A DNA stretch of 64,000 nt from Martelella mediterranea. Its GTDB lineage: Bacteria > Pseudomonadota > Alphaproteobacteria > Rhizobiales > Rhizobiaceae. Where the stretch lies: NCBI RefSeq assembly GCF_021021415.1, contig NZ_JAINWJ010000009.1:1-64000 (forward strand). The letters run 5' to 3'. The notes below the pieces were generated by a model. It made no database searches. It saw only the letters and a list, made by a program, of their open reading frames with translations, and had not been told where the DNA came from. The translations under genes were made by a program, and so were the position numbers. Shown here piece by piece: positions 38,084 to 47,367 of this stretch. The stretch's first letter is position 1. Each line of letters begins with the position of its first letter.

Positions 38084-38310
38084 TCCGGCTCCAGTTCCTT
38101 GCCGAGCCCGGCATCGATCAACAAGGCGCGGGCCTCCGCCTTCGCACTTTCTTCCACCATCAGCCGGCGCGGCAGAAGGCCGAGCGAACCCTCCATCACG
38201 CTCATCGAGCGATCCGCCACGAAATAGTGGATTCCGGCTTCTTTCATGAGGCTTTCGACAAGGCCCAGCACCACGGCGTCATTGGTCCTCAACAGATTGA
38301 CAAGGGCCAT
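38080..38310 (-). CDS. DUF2007 domain protein
   Basis: A 76-residue small protein with the DUF2007 pattern: a segment beginning ALVNLLRTNDAVVLGLVESL, then AGIHYFVADRSMSVMEG and a C-terminal LPRRLMVEESAKAEARALL. The family has a ferredoxin-like fold and is suspected to bind signalling molecules or act in protein regulation; the role is unknown. It is translationally coupled (ATGA overlap) to the methyltransferase and divergent from the polyprenyl synthase gene. Confidence 0.88.
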   Translation of the reverse strand: MALVNLLRTNDAVVLGLVESLMKEAGIHYFVADRSMSVMEGSLGLLPRRLMVEESAKAEARALLIDAGLGKELEPE

Positions 38311-38412
38311 TCTTCACTCCTGAAATTCGCGTGAAAGGAGCACATTGCCCCTTGTCGCTGCTTATGCCGCTCCCTATTGTCGGCATGAATGCATGAAAAG
38401 GAGCGAGCTCAC

Positions 38413-39429
38413 TTGGGTTCCGTCGCACCACTGGTTAAAGAGAACAAAACATCCGGCTCGGTCAAGCCCATCGTGGACCTGACCCGTTCCGACATGGAGC
38501 GCGTCAACGCGCTGATCCTGTCGAAGGCGGGCTCTGATGTCGAAATGATTCCGGAAGTCGCCAATCACCTGATTTCATCCGGCGGCAAACGGCTGCGGCC
38601 GATGCTGACGCTCGCGACCGCCGCTCTGTTCGGCTATCGCGGCGAGCATCATATCCGGCTGGCAACCAGCGTCGAATTCATGCATACCGCCACGCTGCTG
38701 CACGACGATGTCGTGGACGAGAGCGATCTGCGGCGCGGCAAGTCCAGCGCCCGGATGATCTGGGGCAACCAGGCAAGCGTTCTGGTCGGCGATTTTCTGC
38801 TCGGCCAGGCATTCCGGATGATGGTGGAAACCGGCTCCATGGAGGCCCTCTCGGTGCTCTCCGATGCCGCCGCCGTGATCGCCGAGGGCGAAGTGTTGCA
38901 GCTTTCCGTTTCCAAGAAGATGGAAACCACCGAGGACGATTATATCGCCGTCATCCGCGGAAAGACGGCCGAGCTGTTCGCCGCCGCCGCCGAAGTCGGC
39001 CCGATCATCGCCGGGGCGTCCGATGCCGACCGCAAGGCCTTGCGGGATTACGGCATGGCGCTCGGCATCGCCTTCCAGCTCGTCGATGATGTGCTCGATT
39101 ATGGCGGCGACAGCGCCGATCTCGGCAAGAATGTCGGCGACGATTTCCGCGAAGGGAAGGTGACGCTGCCGATCATCCTCGCCTATCAGCGTGGCAATGA
39201 CGACGAAAAAGCGTTCTGGCGCAATGCCATCGAAGGCGGCGAGAACGACGATGCCGCCCTCGAAAAAGCCCGATTCCTCCTCGAAAAACACGCAGCGCTC
39301 GCCGATTCCGTTGATCGTGCCCTATCTTATGGCGAGGCGGCGCGCGCGGCACTGTCCGGTCTGCCGCGTTCCGACGGCCGTCACGCCCTTGAGGAAGTGA
39401 TCGACTTCTGCATCGCGCGGATCAACTGA
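38413..39429 (+). CDS. ispB: Octa/decaprenyl diphosphate synthase
   Basis: A 338-residue trans-prenyl synthase that builds the ubiquinone side chain from FPP and IPP. The first Asp-rich motif is LLHDDVVDESDLRRG and the second QLVDDVLDYGGD; the GGKRLRP segment binds IPP. The TTG at 38413 is preferred over an ATG 24 nt upstream because AAAAGGAG (38396-38403) lies 9 nt before it and overlaps the alternative start. Rhizobial enzymes usually make decaprenyl diphosphate, but chain length is not decided here. Confidence 0.93.
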   Translation: MGSVAPLVKENKTSGSVKPIVDLTRSDMERVNALILSKAGSDVEMIPEVANHLISSGGKRLRPMLTLATAALFGYRGEHHIRLATSVEFMHTATLLHDDVVDESDLRRGKSSARMIWGNQASVLVGDFLLGQAFRMMVETGSMEALSVLSDAAAVIAEGEVLQLSVSKKMETTEDDYIAVIRGKTAELFAAAAEVGPIIAGASDADRKALRDYGMALGIAFQLVDDVLDYGGDSADLGKNVGDDFREGKVTLPIILAYQRGNDDEKAFWRNAIEGGENDDAALEKARFLLEKHAALADSVDRALSYGEAARAALSGLPRSDGRHALEEVIDFCIARIN

Positions 39430-39482
39430 TCGACCGGCACCGCCCGGACTGCCAATGCCGGACCGTCAATGAAAGGGAGCGG

Positions 39483-41270
39483 ATGACCAGCCTGAAGAAA
39501 CGTCGCCTGAAAACCATGCTTTTTGCCGCCGCGCTGGCCTTGCCGATGACGGCGGGCGCCAAGGACGCGACGGTGAACGACCCGGCCTATGATGCCCAGG
39601 GCGCGTTGAGCTTTGCAGGCGCGCTGCTGGCCGGCCAGACCGCGGCCGTGGACAATGACCTGGAACGGGCGATCGCCTATTTCCGGCGGGCGCTGCAGCA
39701 CGAACCTTATGACAGCGGCACCAACAATCAGCTGTTCGTCACCCTGATCTTCAACGGCGATCTGAAGGCCGCCGAGGCGCAGGCGGACAAGACATCCGAC
39801 GAACCGCAACTCGTGCCGGTGCGCGAGCTGGCGCTCGGGCTCGCAGCCCTTCAGGACGGACGCTTCGCGGAAGCGATTCCCCGTTTCGAAGCCTATGGCG
39901 GCGCGCCGCTCAACGACCTGGTTTCCGGCCTGCTTCAAGCCTGGGCGCTTTATGGGGAGGGCAAGACGGACGAAGCGCTGAAGACGGTCGACGCGCTTTC
40001 CGGCCCGCCCTGGTACGACCTCTTCACCAATTACAATGCCGGCGCGATTGCGGCCGCTTCCGGCGATACCGCCAAGGCGCGCAGCTATTTCAACGATGCC
40101 CTGCTCGACCGCCAGGGCTCGGCGACCTCGCCCGACACGATGCTGAAGACCGTCATCGCGCTCTCGGCGATCGAAGCCGAAGCCGGCAATACCCGCAAGG
40201 CGCTCGATACGGTCTCGACAGCGGAGACATACGGCCTGAACCCGGCCGTGCTCAACCCGGTGCGCGAACGCATCGAGGCCGGCGACCCGATCCAGTCGCT
40301 GCCGGAAACCGCGGCCGAAGGCGCCAGCGGCGCCCTGTTCGAAGTAGCGGCGGCGCTCAACCAGGGCGGCAGCGATGACATCGTTACGCTCTATTTGGCG
40401 CTTGCCGAGGCGCTGACACCGAATGATTCCGACGTGTTTTACCTGCGCGGCGTGGTTGCCGCCGCCAATGACGAGCCGGAGCGCGCGCTTAGCTATTTCT
40501 CGCGCATTCCCGAGGATGCCCCGCAATATCGCCTCGCCGAACTGCAGCAGGGGCTTGCGCTCGCCGGCCTCGATCGTTTTGACGAGGCGCGCGACCACCT
40601 GACCGCGCTGATCGAAGAAGCGCCGGATGACCGCCGCGCCTATCTGGCGCTGTCGGGCGTCTATTCGGAGCAAAAGGATTTCCAGGCGATGGCCGATCTG
40701 CTGGACCAGGCGGTTAAGCGCATCGGTCCGGTCGCGTCGGCGGAGGACTGGGGCATTTTCTACCGCCGGGGCATTGCCTATGAGCGGCTGAAGGAGTGGG
40801 ACAAGGCCGAGCCCGATTTCAAGCGGGCGCTGGAGCTCTATCCCAACCAGCCGCAGGTGCTGAACTATCTCGGTTATTCCTGGATCGATCAGGGCATCAA
40901 TCTGGAGGAAGGTCTCGACCTGATCCAGCAGGCCGTCGATCAGCGCCCCGATGACGGCTATATCGTTGATTCGCTCGGCTGGGCCTATTTCCGGCTCGGG
41001 CGCTATCAAGACGCGGTGCGCGAGCTTGAGCGCGCGGTGGTGCTCGATACCGGCGACCCGACGATCAACGCCCACCTCGGCGATGCCTATTGGCAGGTGG
41101 GACGCAAGCTCGAGGCGATCTACCAGTGGAAGAAGGCGCTTTCCGACGATCCGCCGGAGGATCTGGTGCCGGAGCTCAACGACAAGATCGCCAACGGGCT
41201 GACGCTTGAAGACGACGAGACGCCGCTTGCCAAGGCTGAGGGAGACGGAGACGCCGTCAAGACGCCGTGA
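39483..41270 (+). CDS. TPR-repeat protein, probably periplasmic
   Basis: A 595-residue protein with a signal peptide (residues 1-26, hydrophobic TMLFAAALALPMTAGA) followed by tetratricopeptide repeats throughout. Clear repeats are ERAIAYFRRALQHEPYDSG, AEPDFKRALELYPNQPQVLN, GRYQDAVRELERAVVLDTGD and a further unit at the C-terminus. Its role would be as a scaffold in the envelope; no partner is evident. AAAGGGAG precedes the ATG. The stop overlaps the ispE start by 4 nt. Confidence 0.9.
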   Translation: MTSLKKRRLKTMLFAAALALPMTAGAKDATVNDPAYDAQGALSFAGALLAGQTAAVDNDLERAIAYFRRALQHEPYDSGTNNQLFVTLIFNGDLKAAEAQADKTSDEPQLVPVRELALGLAALQDGRFAEAIPRFEAYGGAPLNDLVSGLLQAWALYGEGKTDEALKTVDALSGPPWYDLFTNYNAGAIAAASGDTAKARSYFNDALLDRQGSATSPDTMLKTVIALSAIEAEAGNTRKALDTVSTAETYGLNPAVLNPVRERIEAGDPIQSLPETAAEGASGALFEVAAALNQGGSDDIVTLYLALAEALTPNDSDVFYLRGVVAAANDEPERALSYFSRIPEDAPQYRLAELQQGLALAGLDRFDEARDHLTALIEEAPDDRRAYLALSGVYSEQKDFQAMADLLDQAVKRIGPVASAEDWGIFYRRGIAYERLKEWDKAEPDFKRALELYPNQPQVLNYLGYSWIDQGINLEEGLDLIQQAVDQRPDDGYIVDSLGWAYFRLGRYQDAVRELERAVVLDTGDPTINAHLGDAYWQVGRKLEAIYQWKKALSDDPPEDLVPELNDKIANGLTLEDDETPLAKAEGDGDAVKTP

Positions 41271-42172
41271 CCACGGCTGACGGCGCGGCTTTGACGGTCG
41301 ACGCCCGCGCCAAGATCAACCTTGCGCTTCATGTCACCGGCCGGCGCGGCGATGGCTATCACCTGCTCGACACGCTGGTGACTTTCGCCGCATTCGGCGA
41401 CCGGCTCACCTTTATGGCGGCAGACGCCGACCGGTTCACACTTTCCGGCCGCTTTGCCGACGCCGTGCCGCGCGGCGATGACCCGGACCGCGGCAATCTG
41501 GTGCTGAAGGCCCGCAACCTGCTGCGGGAATATGCCGAGGCGGAAGGGCTTTCGGCGACGCCTGTGCATATCCACCTGGAAAAGCAATTGCCGCCCGCAT
41601 CCGGCATCGGCGGCGGCTCGGCGGATGCTGCTGCGACCTTGCGCGGCCTTGCAAGGCTCTGGCGCCTGCCTGGCGAAATCCCCGCGCCGCTCGCTCTTTC
41701 GCTTGGCGCCGACGTGCCGATGTGCCTTGCCGGAATACCGTTGTTTGCGCGCGGGATCGGCGATGCGATAACGCCGGCAATCGTGTTTCCGAGGCTCTTC
41801 CTCGTGCTCGCCAACCCATTGCACCAAGTCGCGACGCCCGAGGTTTTCAAAGCGCTCGAACATCGCGACAATTCGCCAATTCTGGACGGCGATATGCCGC
41901 AACGGGCCGAGGACTGGCTTGCTCTCATCAAGGGCGCGCGCAACGATCTGCAATTTCCCGCAAGCCGGATCGCCCCGGTGATCCACGCCGTTACCGATGC
42001 GCTGGCTGCGACCGGGGCCGAACTCGTGCGCATGTCGGGCTCGGGCGCGACCTGTTTCGGGCTCTACCCCGATCTTGCGAGCGCCGAGACTGCGGCGCGC
42101 AACCTTGCGGCCGCCTATCCCGACTGGTTCGTCGTTGCCACGACCACAATTTCTTCAGGAGATGCAGCATGA
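41267..42172 (+). CDS. ispE: 4-diphosphocytidyl-2-C-methyl-D-erythritol kinase
   Basis: GHMP kinase of the MEP isoprenoid pathway, phosphorylating CDP-ME. The 301-residue protein has RAKINLALHVTGRRGDGYH at the N-terminus, the ATP loop LPPASGIGGGSADAAATLRG, and the C-terminal RMSGSGATCFGLY glycine motif. Start GTG overlaps the TPR gene and its stop overlaps moaB (ATGA both times), so three genes form a translationally coupled unit. Confidence 0.96.
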   Translation: MTTADGAALTVDARAKINLALHVTGRRGDGYHLLDTLVTFAAFGDRLTFMAADADRFTLSGRFADAVPRGDDPDRGNLVLKARNLLREYAEAEGLSATPVHIHLEKQLPPASGIGGGSADAAATLRGLARLWRLPGEIPAPLALSLGADVPMCLAGIPLFARGIGDAITPAIVFPRLFLVLANPLHQVATPEVFKALEHRDNSPILDGDMPQRAEDWLALIKGARNDLQFPASRIAPVIHAVTDALAATGAELVRMSGSGATCFGLYPDLASAETAARNLAAAYPDWFVVATTTISSGDAA

Positions 42173-42702
42173 GCGACCGCCCCTTCATTCCCGTGCGCTT
42201 TGCCGTGCTCACTGTTTCCGACAGCCGGACGCTTGCCGACGACCGCTCCGGCGATACGCTGGCCACGCGGATCGAAACCGCGGGTCATGCTCTGGCCGAT
42301 CGCCGCATCGTCGGCGACGACAGGGCTGCCATCGCCGAAACGGTGAAAGTCTGGTGCGCGGATGACGGGATCGACGTGGTGGTGACCACCGGCGGAACCG
42401 GCTTTACCGGCCGCGATGTGACGCCGGAGGCGATCGAGCCGCTGTTCGACAAGCGGATGGACGGCTTTTCCGCGGTCTTCCACCGGATTTCATTCGAGAA
42501 GATCGGCACCTCGACGGTCCAGTCGCGCGCAACCGCGGGGCTCGTCGGAAAAACCTTCGTCTTCGTGCTGCCGGGCTCACCCGGCGCCTGCAAGGATGGC
42601 TGGGACGGGATCATCGCCCAGCAGTTCGACTATCGCCACATGCCCTGCAATTTCGTGGAAATCATGCCCCGGTTGGACGAGCACCTGAAGCGGAACACGT
42701 AA
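42169..42702 (+). CDS. moaB: Molybdenum cofactor biosynthesis protein MoaB
   Basis: A 177-residue MogA/MoaB-like protein that adenylylates molybdopterin. It shows FAVLTVSDSRTLADDRSGD, the TTGGTGFTGRDVTPEAIEPL motif, FHRISFEKIGTS and the LPGSPGACKDGWD loop. Its ATG overlaps the ispE stop; longer in-frame versions run into ispE out of frame and are artefacts. A good C-terminal match to MoaB, including HMPCNF. Confidence 0.94.
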   Translation: MSDRPFIPVRFAVLTVSDSRTLADDRSGDTLATRIETAGHALADRRIVGDDRAAIAETVKVWCADDGIDVVVTTGGTGFTGRDVTPEAIEPLFDKRMDGFSAVFHRISFEKIGTSTVQSRATAGLVGKTFVFVLPGSPGACKDGWDGIIAQQFDYRHMPCNFVEIMPRLDEHLKRNT

Positions 42703-42727
42703 ACGCCTGCATTACGCCTGACTCGGT

Positions 42728-43246
42728 TCAGGTTCGAATCATCGCCCAGGCCGGGATGATCTCGCAGGAAAGTCGCCGCGTCATCTGCCGGCGGGCGAGC
42801 AGGAATGGCGAATCACCACCTGCACTGGCCTTTTCCAGGGCCATGGATTTGGGCAGAAGCACGCCGACTTCCAACGGGCAGCGTTTCGCAAAAAGCCGTT
42901 GCCAGAGCGAGCGCCGGTGCCTTTTCGAACGCGAGAACCGCGCGGGACTGTTTTCCAGCGCGATATGCTCCGATACCGTTTCCACCCAGCCGGAAAGTGG
43001 CCGCGCGCCCGGCTCCAAAACGAGCACCCAGTCGCCGCGCGACTGGCGGATGACCTCGGGCAGGTCCCAGCTCCGCATGAACCGGCAGCCGGCGGCATCG
43101 GCCACGCGCTCGACGCCCTCGCCGGCGCCGTGTTCGAGAACGATGACATCGCTGACAAGCCCCTCGACGGCGCCCGCGACCAGAGCCGAGAGCGTGTGCG
43201 CAAGCTCGGCCTCCTGATTTCTGCTTTCGATCAGAACGCTTAACAT
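42728..43246 (-). CDS. Glycosyltransferase-like protein
   Basis: A 172-residue protein starting MLSVLIESRNQEAELAHTLS, which resembles the nucleotide-sugar-binding N-terminus of GT-A family 2 glycosyltransferases. Later it shows SDVIVLEHGAGEGVERVAD, SRGDWVLVLEPGARPLSGWV (D-x-D position replaced by E-P-G), so metal-dependent catalysis is doubtful. At 172 residues it is shorter than typical GT2 enzymes. ATG at 43246 fits this motif; a longer frame is unsupported. It is convergent with moaB and divergent from the radical SAM gene. Confidence 0.72.
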   Translation of the reverse strand: MLSVLIESRNQEAELAHTLSALVAGAVEGLVSDVIVLEHGAGEGVERVADAAGCRFMRSWDLPEVIRQSRGDWVLVLEPGARPLSGWVETVSEHIALENSPARFSRSKRHRRSLWQRLFAKRCPLEVGVLLPKSMALEKASAGGDSPFLLARRQMTRRLSCEIIPAWAMIRT

Positions 43247-43320
43247 GCTGCTATCTAGGCAATTTGCACGGCTCTTGCCAAGGGCGAACGCCCATGTGAA
43301 CGAAAGCCGCGCCGTATGTT

Positions 43321-43349
43321 CTTGCTTTGTTCTAAAAGTTAACCTATAT
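43321..43349 (+). promoter_or_regulatory. Sigma-70-type promoter of the radical SAM gene
   Basis: CTTGCT (43321-43326) and CTATAT (43344-43349) are separated by exactly 17 nt. This is close to the alphaproteobacterial housekeeping consensus CTTGAC-N17-CTATAT. It is placed about 60 nt before the start codon of the plus-strand gene. Confidence 0.65.
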
Positions 43350-43410
43350 TTCCTGTCAGGTGTTGCCAAAGGGCATGAAGACCCTCCGGCAAAACAGACG
43401 GGAGATGATC

Positions 43411-44541
43411 ATGGAAGACGCATTCGATGTGGACATCGCCGACTTCACGCCGCCCCCGGCCCGTCATTTCGACCCGGTCGATCATGGCCGCCGGCGCGGC
43501 CGCGCGGCGACCGCCAACCCGTCCGGCCGGTTCGAGCCGATAAGCCGCGAGCGCTTTGACGACGGCTGGCATCTGGAGGAGGATCTGCCGGCCTTTGCCA
43601 CCGAGGTGCAGGTCGAAAAGGTGAAGTCGATCATCACCCGCAACACCTCGCCGGACGTGCCGTTCGAACGCTCGATAAATCCCTATCGCGGCTGCGAACA
43701 TGGCTGCATCTACTGCTTCGCGCGACCAACCCACGGCTTCATGGGACTGTCCGCCGGGCTTGATTTCGAAACCCGGCTGTTTGCGAAGCCCGATGCGCCG
43801 CGCCAGCTTGCCCGCGAGCTTTCCAAACCCGGCTACCATGCCAAGACCATCGCGATCGGCACCAATACCGATCCCTATCAGCCGGTGGAAAAGGAATGGC
43901 GGATCATGCGCCAGGTGCTGGAAGTGCTTGCCGATGCCAACCACCCGGTTTCCATCACCACCAAATCCGCGCTGATCCTGCGCGATATCGATATCCTGTC
44001 GCAGATGGCGGAAAAGCATCTGGTCAAGGTTTCGATGTCGGTGACCACGCTCGACCGCAAGCTTTCTCGCAGCATGGAGCCGCGCGCCGCCACGCCCCCA
44101 CGCCGGCTGGAGACGATCCGCGCGCTTGCCGGCGCCGGCATACCCGTCGGCATTTCGGTGGCGCCGATCATTCCGGTGCTGACCGATCACGAGCTGGAAC
44201 GCATTCTCGACAGCGGCGCTGCCGCAGGCGCGACCGAGGCGAGCTATATCCTGCTGCGCCTGCCGCTCGAAGTCGCGCCGCTGTTCAAGGACTGGCTGCT
44301 GGAGAACCATCCGGACCGCTACCGCCATGTGATGAGCCTGATCCGCTCGATGCGCGGCGGAAAGGATTATGACGCAGAATTCGGCAAGCGGATGAAGGGC
44401 AGCGGCCCCTATGCCTGGCAGATCGCCCGACGATTCGAAATGGCCGTCAAACGGCTGAAGCTCACCCGCCGCAGCACGGCGCTGAGGGAAGACCTGTTCA
44501 CCCCGCCCGATGGCGGCGGCGCGCAGCTCAACCTGTTCTGA
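43411..44541 (+). CDS. PA0069-family radical SAM protein
   Basis: A 376-residue member of the spore-photoproduct-lyase-like branch of radical SAM proteins. The [4Fe-4S] cluster motif is YRGCEHGCIYCFARP (C-x3-C-x2-C) with the preceding RNTSPDVPFERSINP typical of PA0069 proteins. The function is unknown; relatives are annotated as Rv2578c/SplB-like. The ATG at 43411 is chosen because GGGAG lies 6 nt upstream; other ATGs up to 51 nt earlier lack this. No obvious functional partner is adjacent. Confidence 0.9.
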   Translation: MEDAFDVDIADFTPPPARHFDPVDHGRRRGRAATANPSGRFEPISRERFDDGWHLEEDLPAFATEVQVEKVKSIITRNTSPDVPFERSINPYRGCEHGCIYCFARPTHGFMGLSAGLDFETRLFAKPDAPRQLARELSKPGYHAKTIAIGTNTDPYQPVEKEWRIMRQVLEVLADANHPVSITTKSALILRDIDILSQMAEKHLVKVSMSVTTLDRKLSRSMEPRAATPPRRLETIRALAGAGIPVGISVAPIIPVLTDHELERILDSGAAAGATEASYILLRLPLEVAPLFKDWLLENHPDRYRHVMSLIRSMRGGKDYDAEFGKRMKGSGPYAWQIARRFEMAVKRLKLTRRSTALREDLFTPPDGGGAQLNLF

Positions 44542-44669
44542 TCCCTTTCCGGCCGGGAAAGCCCTTGGACCCGGCCGAAGAGGTCCCCTTCACTGCCGCA
44601 CATGAGCGATTCTTCGAATTGCTCCGAAGGGGACTTGCGGGAGATCGGAAGGCGGTGTGAAATGACGTC

Positions 44670-45326
44670 ATGTCATCCGCGCTCCCTTCCGATTCTCCTG
44701 CCCTTTTCGATCTGCCGCCGGCAGTGCCTGATTTTTCGCTGGAAAGTGCTGCGCGTTTGCGCGGGCTTTGGCCCGTGGCCGGCTGCGACGAGGCGGGCAG
44801 AGGCCCGCTTGCCGGTCCGGTGGTGGCAGCGGCCGTGATCCTGGATCCGGACAATATTCCCGAAGGCCTGAACGATTCCAAGAAGCTCACGGCCAAGGCC
44901 CGCGAGGCGCTGTTCGAGGCGATCTTCGATAAGGCGCTGGTATCGGTCGCCTCCAGCAGTCCCGGCCGGATCGACCGGGTCAACATCCTCAGAGCCTCGC
45001 TCGATGCGATGCGCCGCGCCGTGCTCGGCCTTGCGCTGCCGCCGGCGATGGTGCTTGCCGATGGTCGCGATCAGCCGCCCGGAATCCCGTGCCGCGCCGA
45101 AGCCGTGATCAAGGGCGATGCCCGCTCGCTGTCGATCGCCGCCGCCTCGATCATCGCCAAGGTCACCCGTGACCGGATGATGGCGCAGGCCGCGACCATC
45201 TATCCCGCCTACGGGTTTGACGGCCATGTCGGCTATGGCACAGCGGTCCATCGCGCGGCGATCATCGACACCGGGCCCTGCCCGCTTCACCGCATGAGCT
45301 TCCGCCCTCTGCGGCAAGTCGAATAA
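44670..45326 (+). CDS. rnhB: Ribonuclease HII
   Basis: A 218-residue endonuclease that removes ribonucleotides and RNA primers from RNA-DNA hybrids. The active-site segment [20 protein letters not shown] holds the Asp-Glu pair, followed by [16 protein letters not shown], a later Asp in VLADGRDQP, and [20 protein letters not shown]. The C-terminal [13 protein letters not shown] is typical. The N-terminal extension of about 35 residues is variable in the family. Confidence 0.95.
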   Translation: MSSALPSDSPALFDLPPAVPDFSLESAARLRGLWPVAGCDEAGRGPLAGPVVAAAVILDPDNIPEGLNDSKKLTAKAREALFEAIFDKALVSVASSSPGRIDRVNILRASLDAMRRAVLGLALPPAMVLADGRDQPPGIPCRAEAVIKGDARSLSIAAASIIAKVTRDRMMAQAATIYPAYGFDGHVGYGTAVHRAAIIDTGPCPLHRMSFRPLRQVE

Positions 45327-45373
45327 CAGCCCCGAGGCGCAAATTTTTCAGGATTTTTTTCGGGAAATTGCGA

Positions 45374-45450
45374 TGGTCGGAGTGGCAAGATTCGAACTTG
45401 CGACCCCCTCGTCCCGAACGAGGTGCGCTACCAGGCTGCGCTACACTCCG
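45374..45450 (-). tRNA. tRNA-Pro (anticodon CGG)
   Basis: A 77-nt cloverleaf on the minus strand with an encoded CCA. The acceptor stem is CGGAGTG/CACTCCG with discriminator A. The D-arm is AGCGCAGCCTGGTAGCGC. The anticodon stem CCTCG/CGAGG encloses TTCGGGA, giving anticodon CGG for proline CCG codons. The T-arm contains GTTCGAATC. Confidence 0.95.
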
Positions 45451-45577
45451 TGACCAGCGGCTGCTCTATAAAACAGCCTGCCTGCTTCGGCAAGCGCCCC
45501 GCGACATTTTTTTGACGCGAGGCCCGATGTTATGAACCGCCCGGGGACTCAAGGCTGAAGACGGCATGGAAAACCGT

Positions 45578-45593
45578 CGCCGGACCGCCGGCG
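45578..45593 (-). terminator. Terminator-like hairpin after iolB
   Basis: On the minus strand CGCCGG and CCGGCG pair around CGGT, followed within a few nt by GGTTTTCC. It lies about 25 nt past the iolB stop codon and would close the iol operon. The stem is only 6 bp, but all G-C. Confidence 0.5.
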
Positions 45594-45617
45594 GGGCCTT
45601 CACCGGAAGACCCGGTT

Positions 45618-46433
45618 TTACTCGGATTTGGCGTCGCGCTGATAGATCCAGTCGTGATCCGGATGATTCTCGAATCGCCACTTGCGCAGCGGGCCGGCCA
45701 TGACGTTGAGGTAGTACAGCTCATAGCCGTAGGGCGCGCCGCAGGGGTGGTGGCCCTTCGGCACCAGCACGACGTCGCCATCCGACACCGCCATGGTCTC
45801 GTCCAGCGATCCGTCCTCGGTGAAGACCCGCTGGAAGGCGAAGCCTTGGGCGGGGTTCAGACGGTGATAATAGCTTTCCTCCAGATAGGTCATGTCGGGG
45901 AAGCGACCCTCGTCATGGCGGTGCGGCGGATAGGAGGACCAGTTGCCGGCAGGCGTGAACACCTCCGTCACCAACAGGTTTTCGGCGACGTCGCGCTCTT
46001 CCATGGCGATCGGATAGATGTAGCGTGTGTTGGCGCCCTTGCCGCGTTCGGTCAGCGCGATGCCTTCCGGGCCGATCACCTGCGCCTTGCGGCCGGGCTT
46101 TGCCGGCGCAGTGCAGACCGCGAGCGTGCAATCGGTCGTGGCGGTGGCCGACCATTCGCTGCCGGCGGGAATATAGACGCAATGCGGCGGCAGGCGCTCG
46201 AACACGCTCATGCGCTCGCCAAGCGCGCCGAAGGAGACATCGCCCGACGCAATCTCGGCCTTGCCCTCGACAAGCACGAGAATCACTTCGGTGTCGCCGG
46301 TGTCTTCGTGCGCGCTTTCGCCGGGCTTCAGGCGGTAGAGACCAAAGCCGACATAGCCCCAGTTCGCGGTTTCCGGCGTGATATCGTGCACCTTGCCGGT
46401 GGCAGCGGTCGGTTTTCTGAGAAGATCGCTCAT
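45618..46433 (-). CDS. iolB: 5-deoxy-glucuronate isomerase
   Basis: A 271-residue double-cupin metalloenzyme of inositol catabolism converting 5-deoxy-D-glucuronate to 2-deoxy-5-keto-D-gluconate. It contains YVGFGLYRLKPGESAHEDTG, the metal-binding SYPPHRHDE, and GHHPCGAPYGYELYYLNVMA near the C-terminus. It is the last gene of the iolC-iolD-iolE-iolB run. Confidence 0.95.
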   Translation of the reverse strand: MSDLLRKPTAATGKVHDITPETANWGYVGFGLYRLKPGESAHEDTGDTEVILVLVEGKAEIASGDVSFGALGERMSVFERLPPHCVYIPAGSEWSATATTDCTLAVCTAPAKPGRKAQVIGPEGIALTERGKGANTRYIYPIAMEERDVAENLLVTEVFTPAGNWSSYPPHRHDEGRFPDMTYLEESYYHRLNPAQGFAFQRVFTEDGSLDETMAVSDGDVVLVPKGHHPCGAPYGYELYYLNVMAGPLRKWRFENHPDHDWIYQRDAKSE

Positions 46434-46462
46434 CGCTTGCTTTCCTTTTTCTGTCGTCCGCC

Positions 46463-47365
46463 TCAGGCGGCGGTGTCGAGACCCGCTTCCTTGGCCATCG
46501 CCTTCAGGCTTTTCAGCCCGAGCGACTGATATTCGAACGGATTGCGCACGTCCGGGTCCTGCTCGGCCTCGATCACCAGCCAGCCCTGATAGCCGGCCTT
46601 GGCCGCGATCTTCAGCACGGAGGCGAAATCGACACCGCCCTCGGCATCACCCGGCACGGTGAACACGCCGCGCCGCACGCCTTCGAGGAAGGAGAGATTT
46701 TCATCACGCACCTGCCGGGCAATGGCGGGCCGCACATTCTTGGCATGGATATGGCCGACGCGGCCGATATGCCTTGCGGCAAGCCGTTCCGGATCACCGC
46801 CGCCGAACAGGCAATGGCCGGTATCGAGCAGCAGTTTCGTCGCCGGCCCGGTGTCTTCCATCAACCGGTCGATCTCGTCTTCGGTTTCGACGATCGTCCC
46901 CATATGGTGATGGTAGACCAGCGCGATACCCTGATCGGCGGCATATTGCGCCAGCGCCTCGACGCCCGCGCCGAAACCGGCCCACTCACCGTCGGCAAGC
47001 TTCGGCCGCTCATTGACGGGTTTTAAGTCATCGCCGTGGATCGCATTCGATGTCTCGCAAACGATAATCACCTTCGCGCCCATCGCCTTCAGGAGTTCGA
47101 GCGCGGGCTGCATCGCCTTCTTCTCGTCCTCGACCGAATTTTCGAGCAGGTTGAGCGAATGCCAGCCGGAGACATATTTCAGGCCGCGCGGCTCCAGCAC
47201 CGCCTTCAGGCCCTCGGGGTCCTGCGGGAACTTGTGCCCCTTCTCGATACCGTCGAAACCGATCTTCGCGGTCTCGTCCAGGCATTGCTCGAGGCTGATA
47301 TGGGCGCCGAGGCTGCGGTCATCGTCATTGGTCCAGGCAATCGGATTTGTGCCGTAAAGGATCAT
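46463..47365 (-). CDS. iolE: Myo-inosose-2 dehydratase
   Basis: A 300-residue TIM-barrel xylose-isomerase-like enzyme that dehydrates 2-keto-myo-inositol to 3D-trihydroxycyclohexane-dione. The N-terminal [20 protein letters not shown], the later [19 protein letters not shown], and [15 protein letters not shown] with metal-ligand His and Asp residues are typical. The gap to iolD is 2 nt. Confidence 0.95.
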   Translation of the reverse strand: MILYGTNPIAWTNDDDRSLGAHISLEQCLDETAKIGFDGIEKGHKFPQDPEGLKAVLEPRGLKYVSGWHSLNLLENSVEDEKKAMQPALELLKAMGAKVIIVCETSNAIHGDDLKPVNERPKLADGEWAGFGAGVEALAQYAADQGIALVYHHHMGTIVETEDEIDRLMEDTGPATKLLLDTGHCLFGGGDPERLAARHIGRVGHIHAKNVRPAIARQVRDENLSFLEGVRRGVFTVPGDAEGGVDFASVLKIAAKAGYQGWLVIEAEQDPDVRNPFEYQSLGLKSLKAMAKEAGLDTAA

Positions 47366-47367
47366 GC

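Noticed and set aside
41722-42702. Longer moaB frame starting inside ispE
   Set aside because: The extra 149 codons are ispE read out of frame; the ATG overlapping the ispE stop is the family start.
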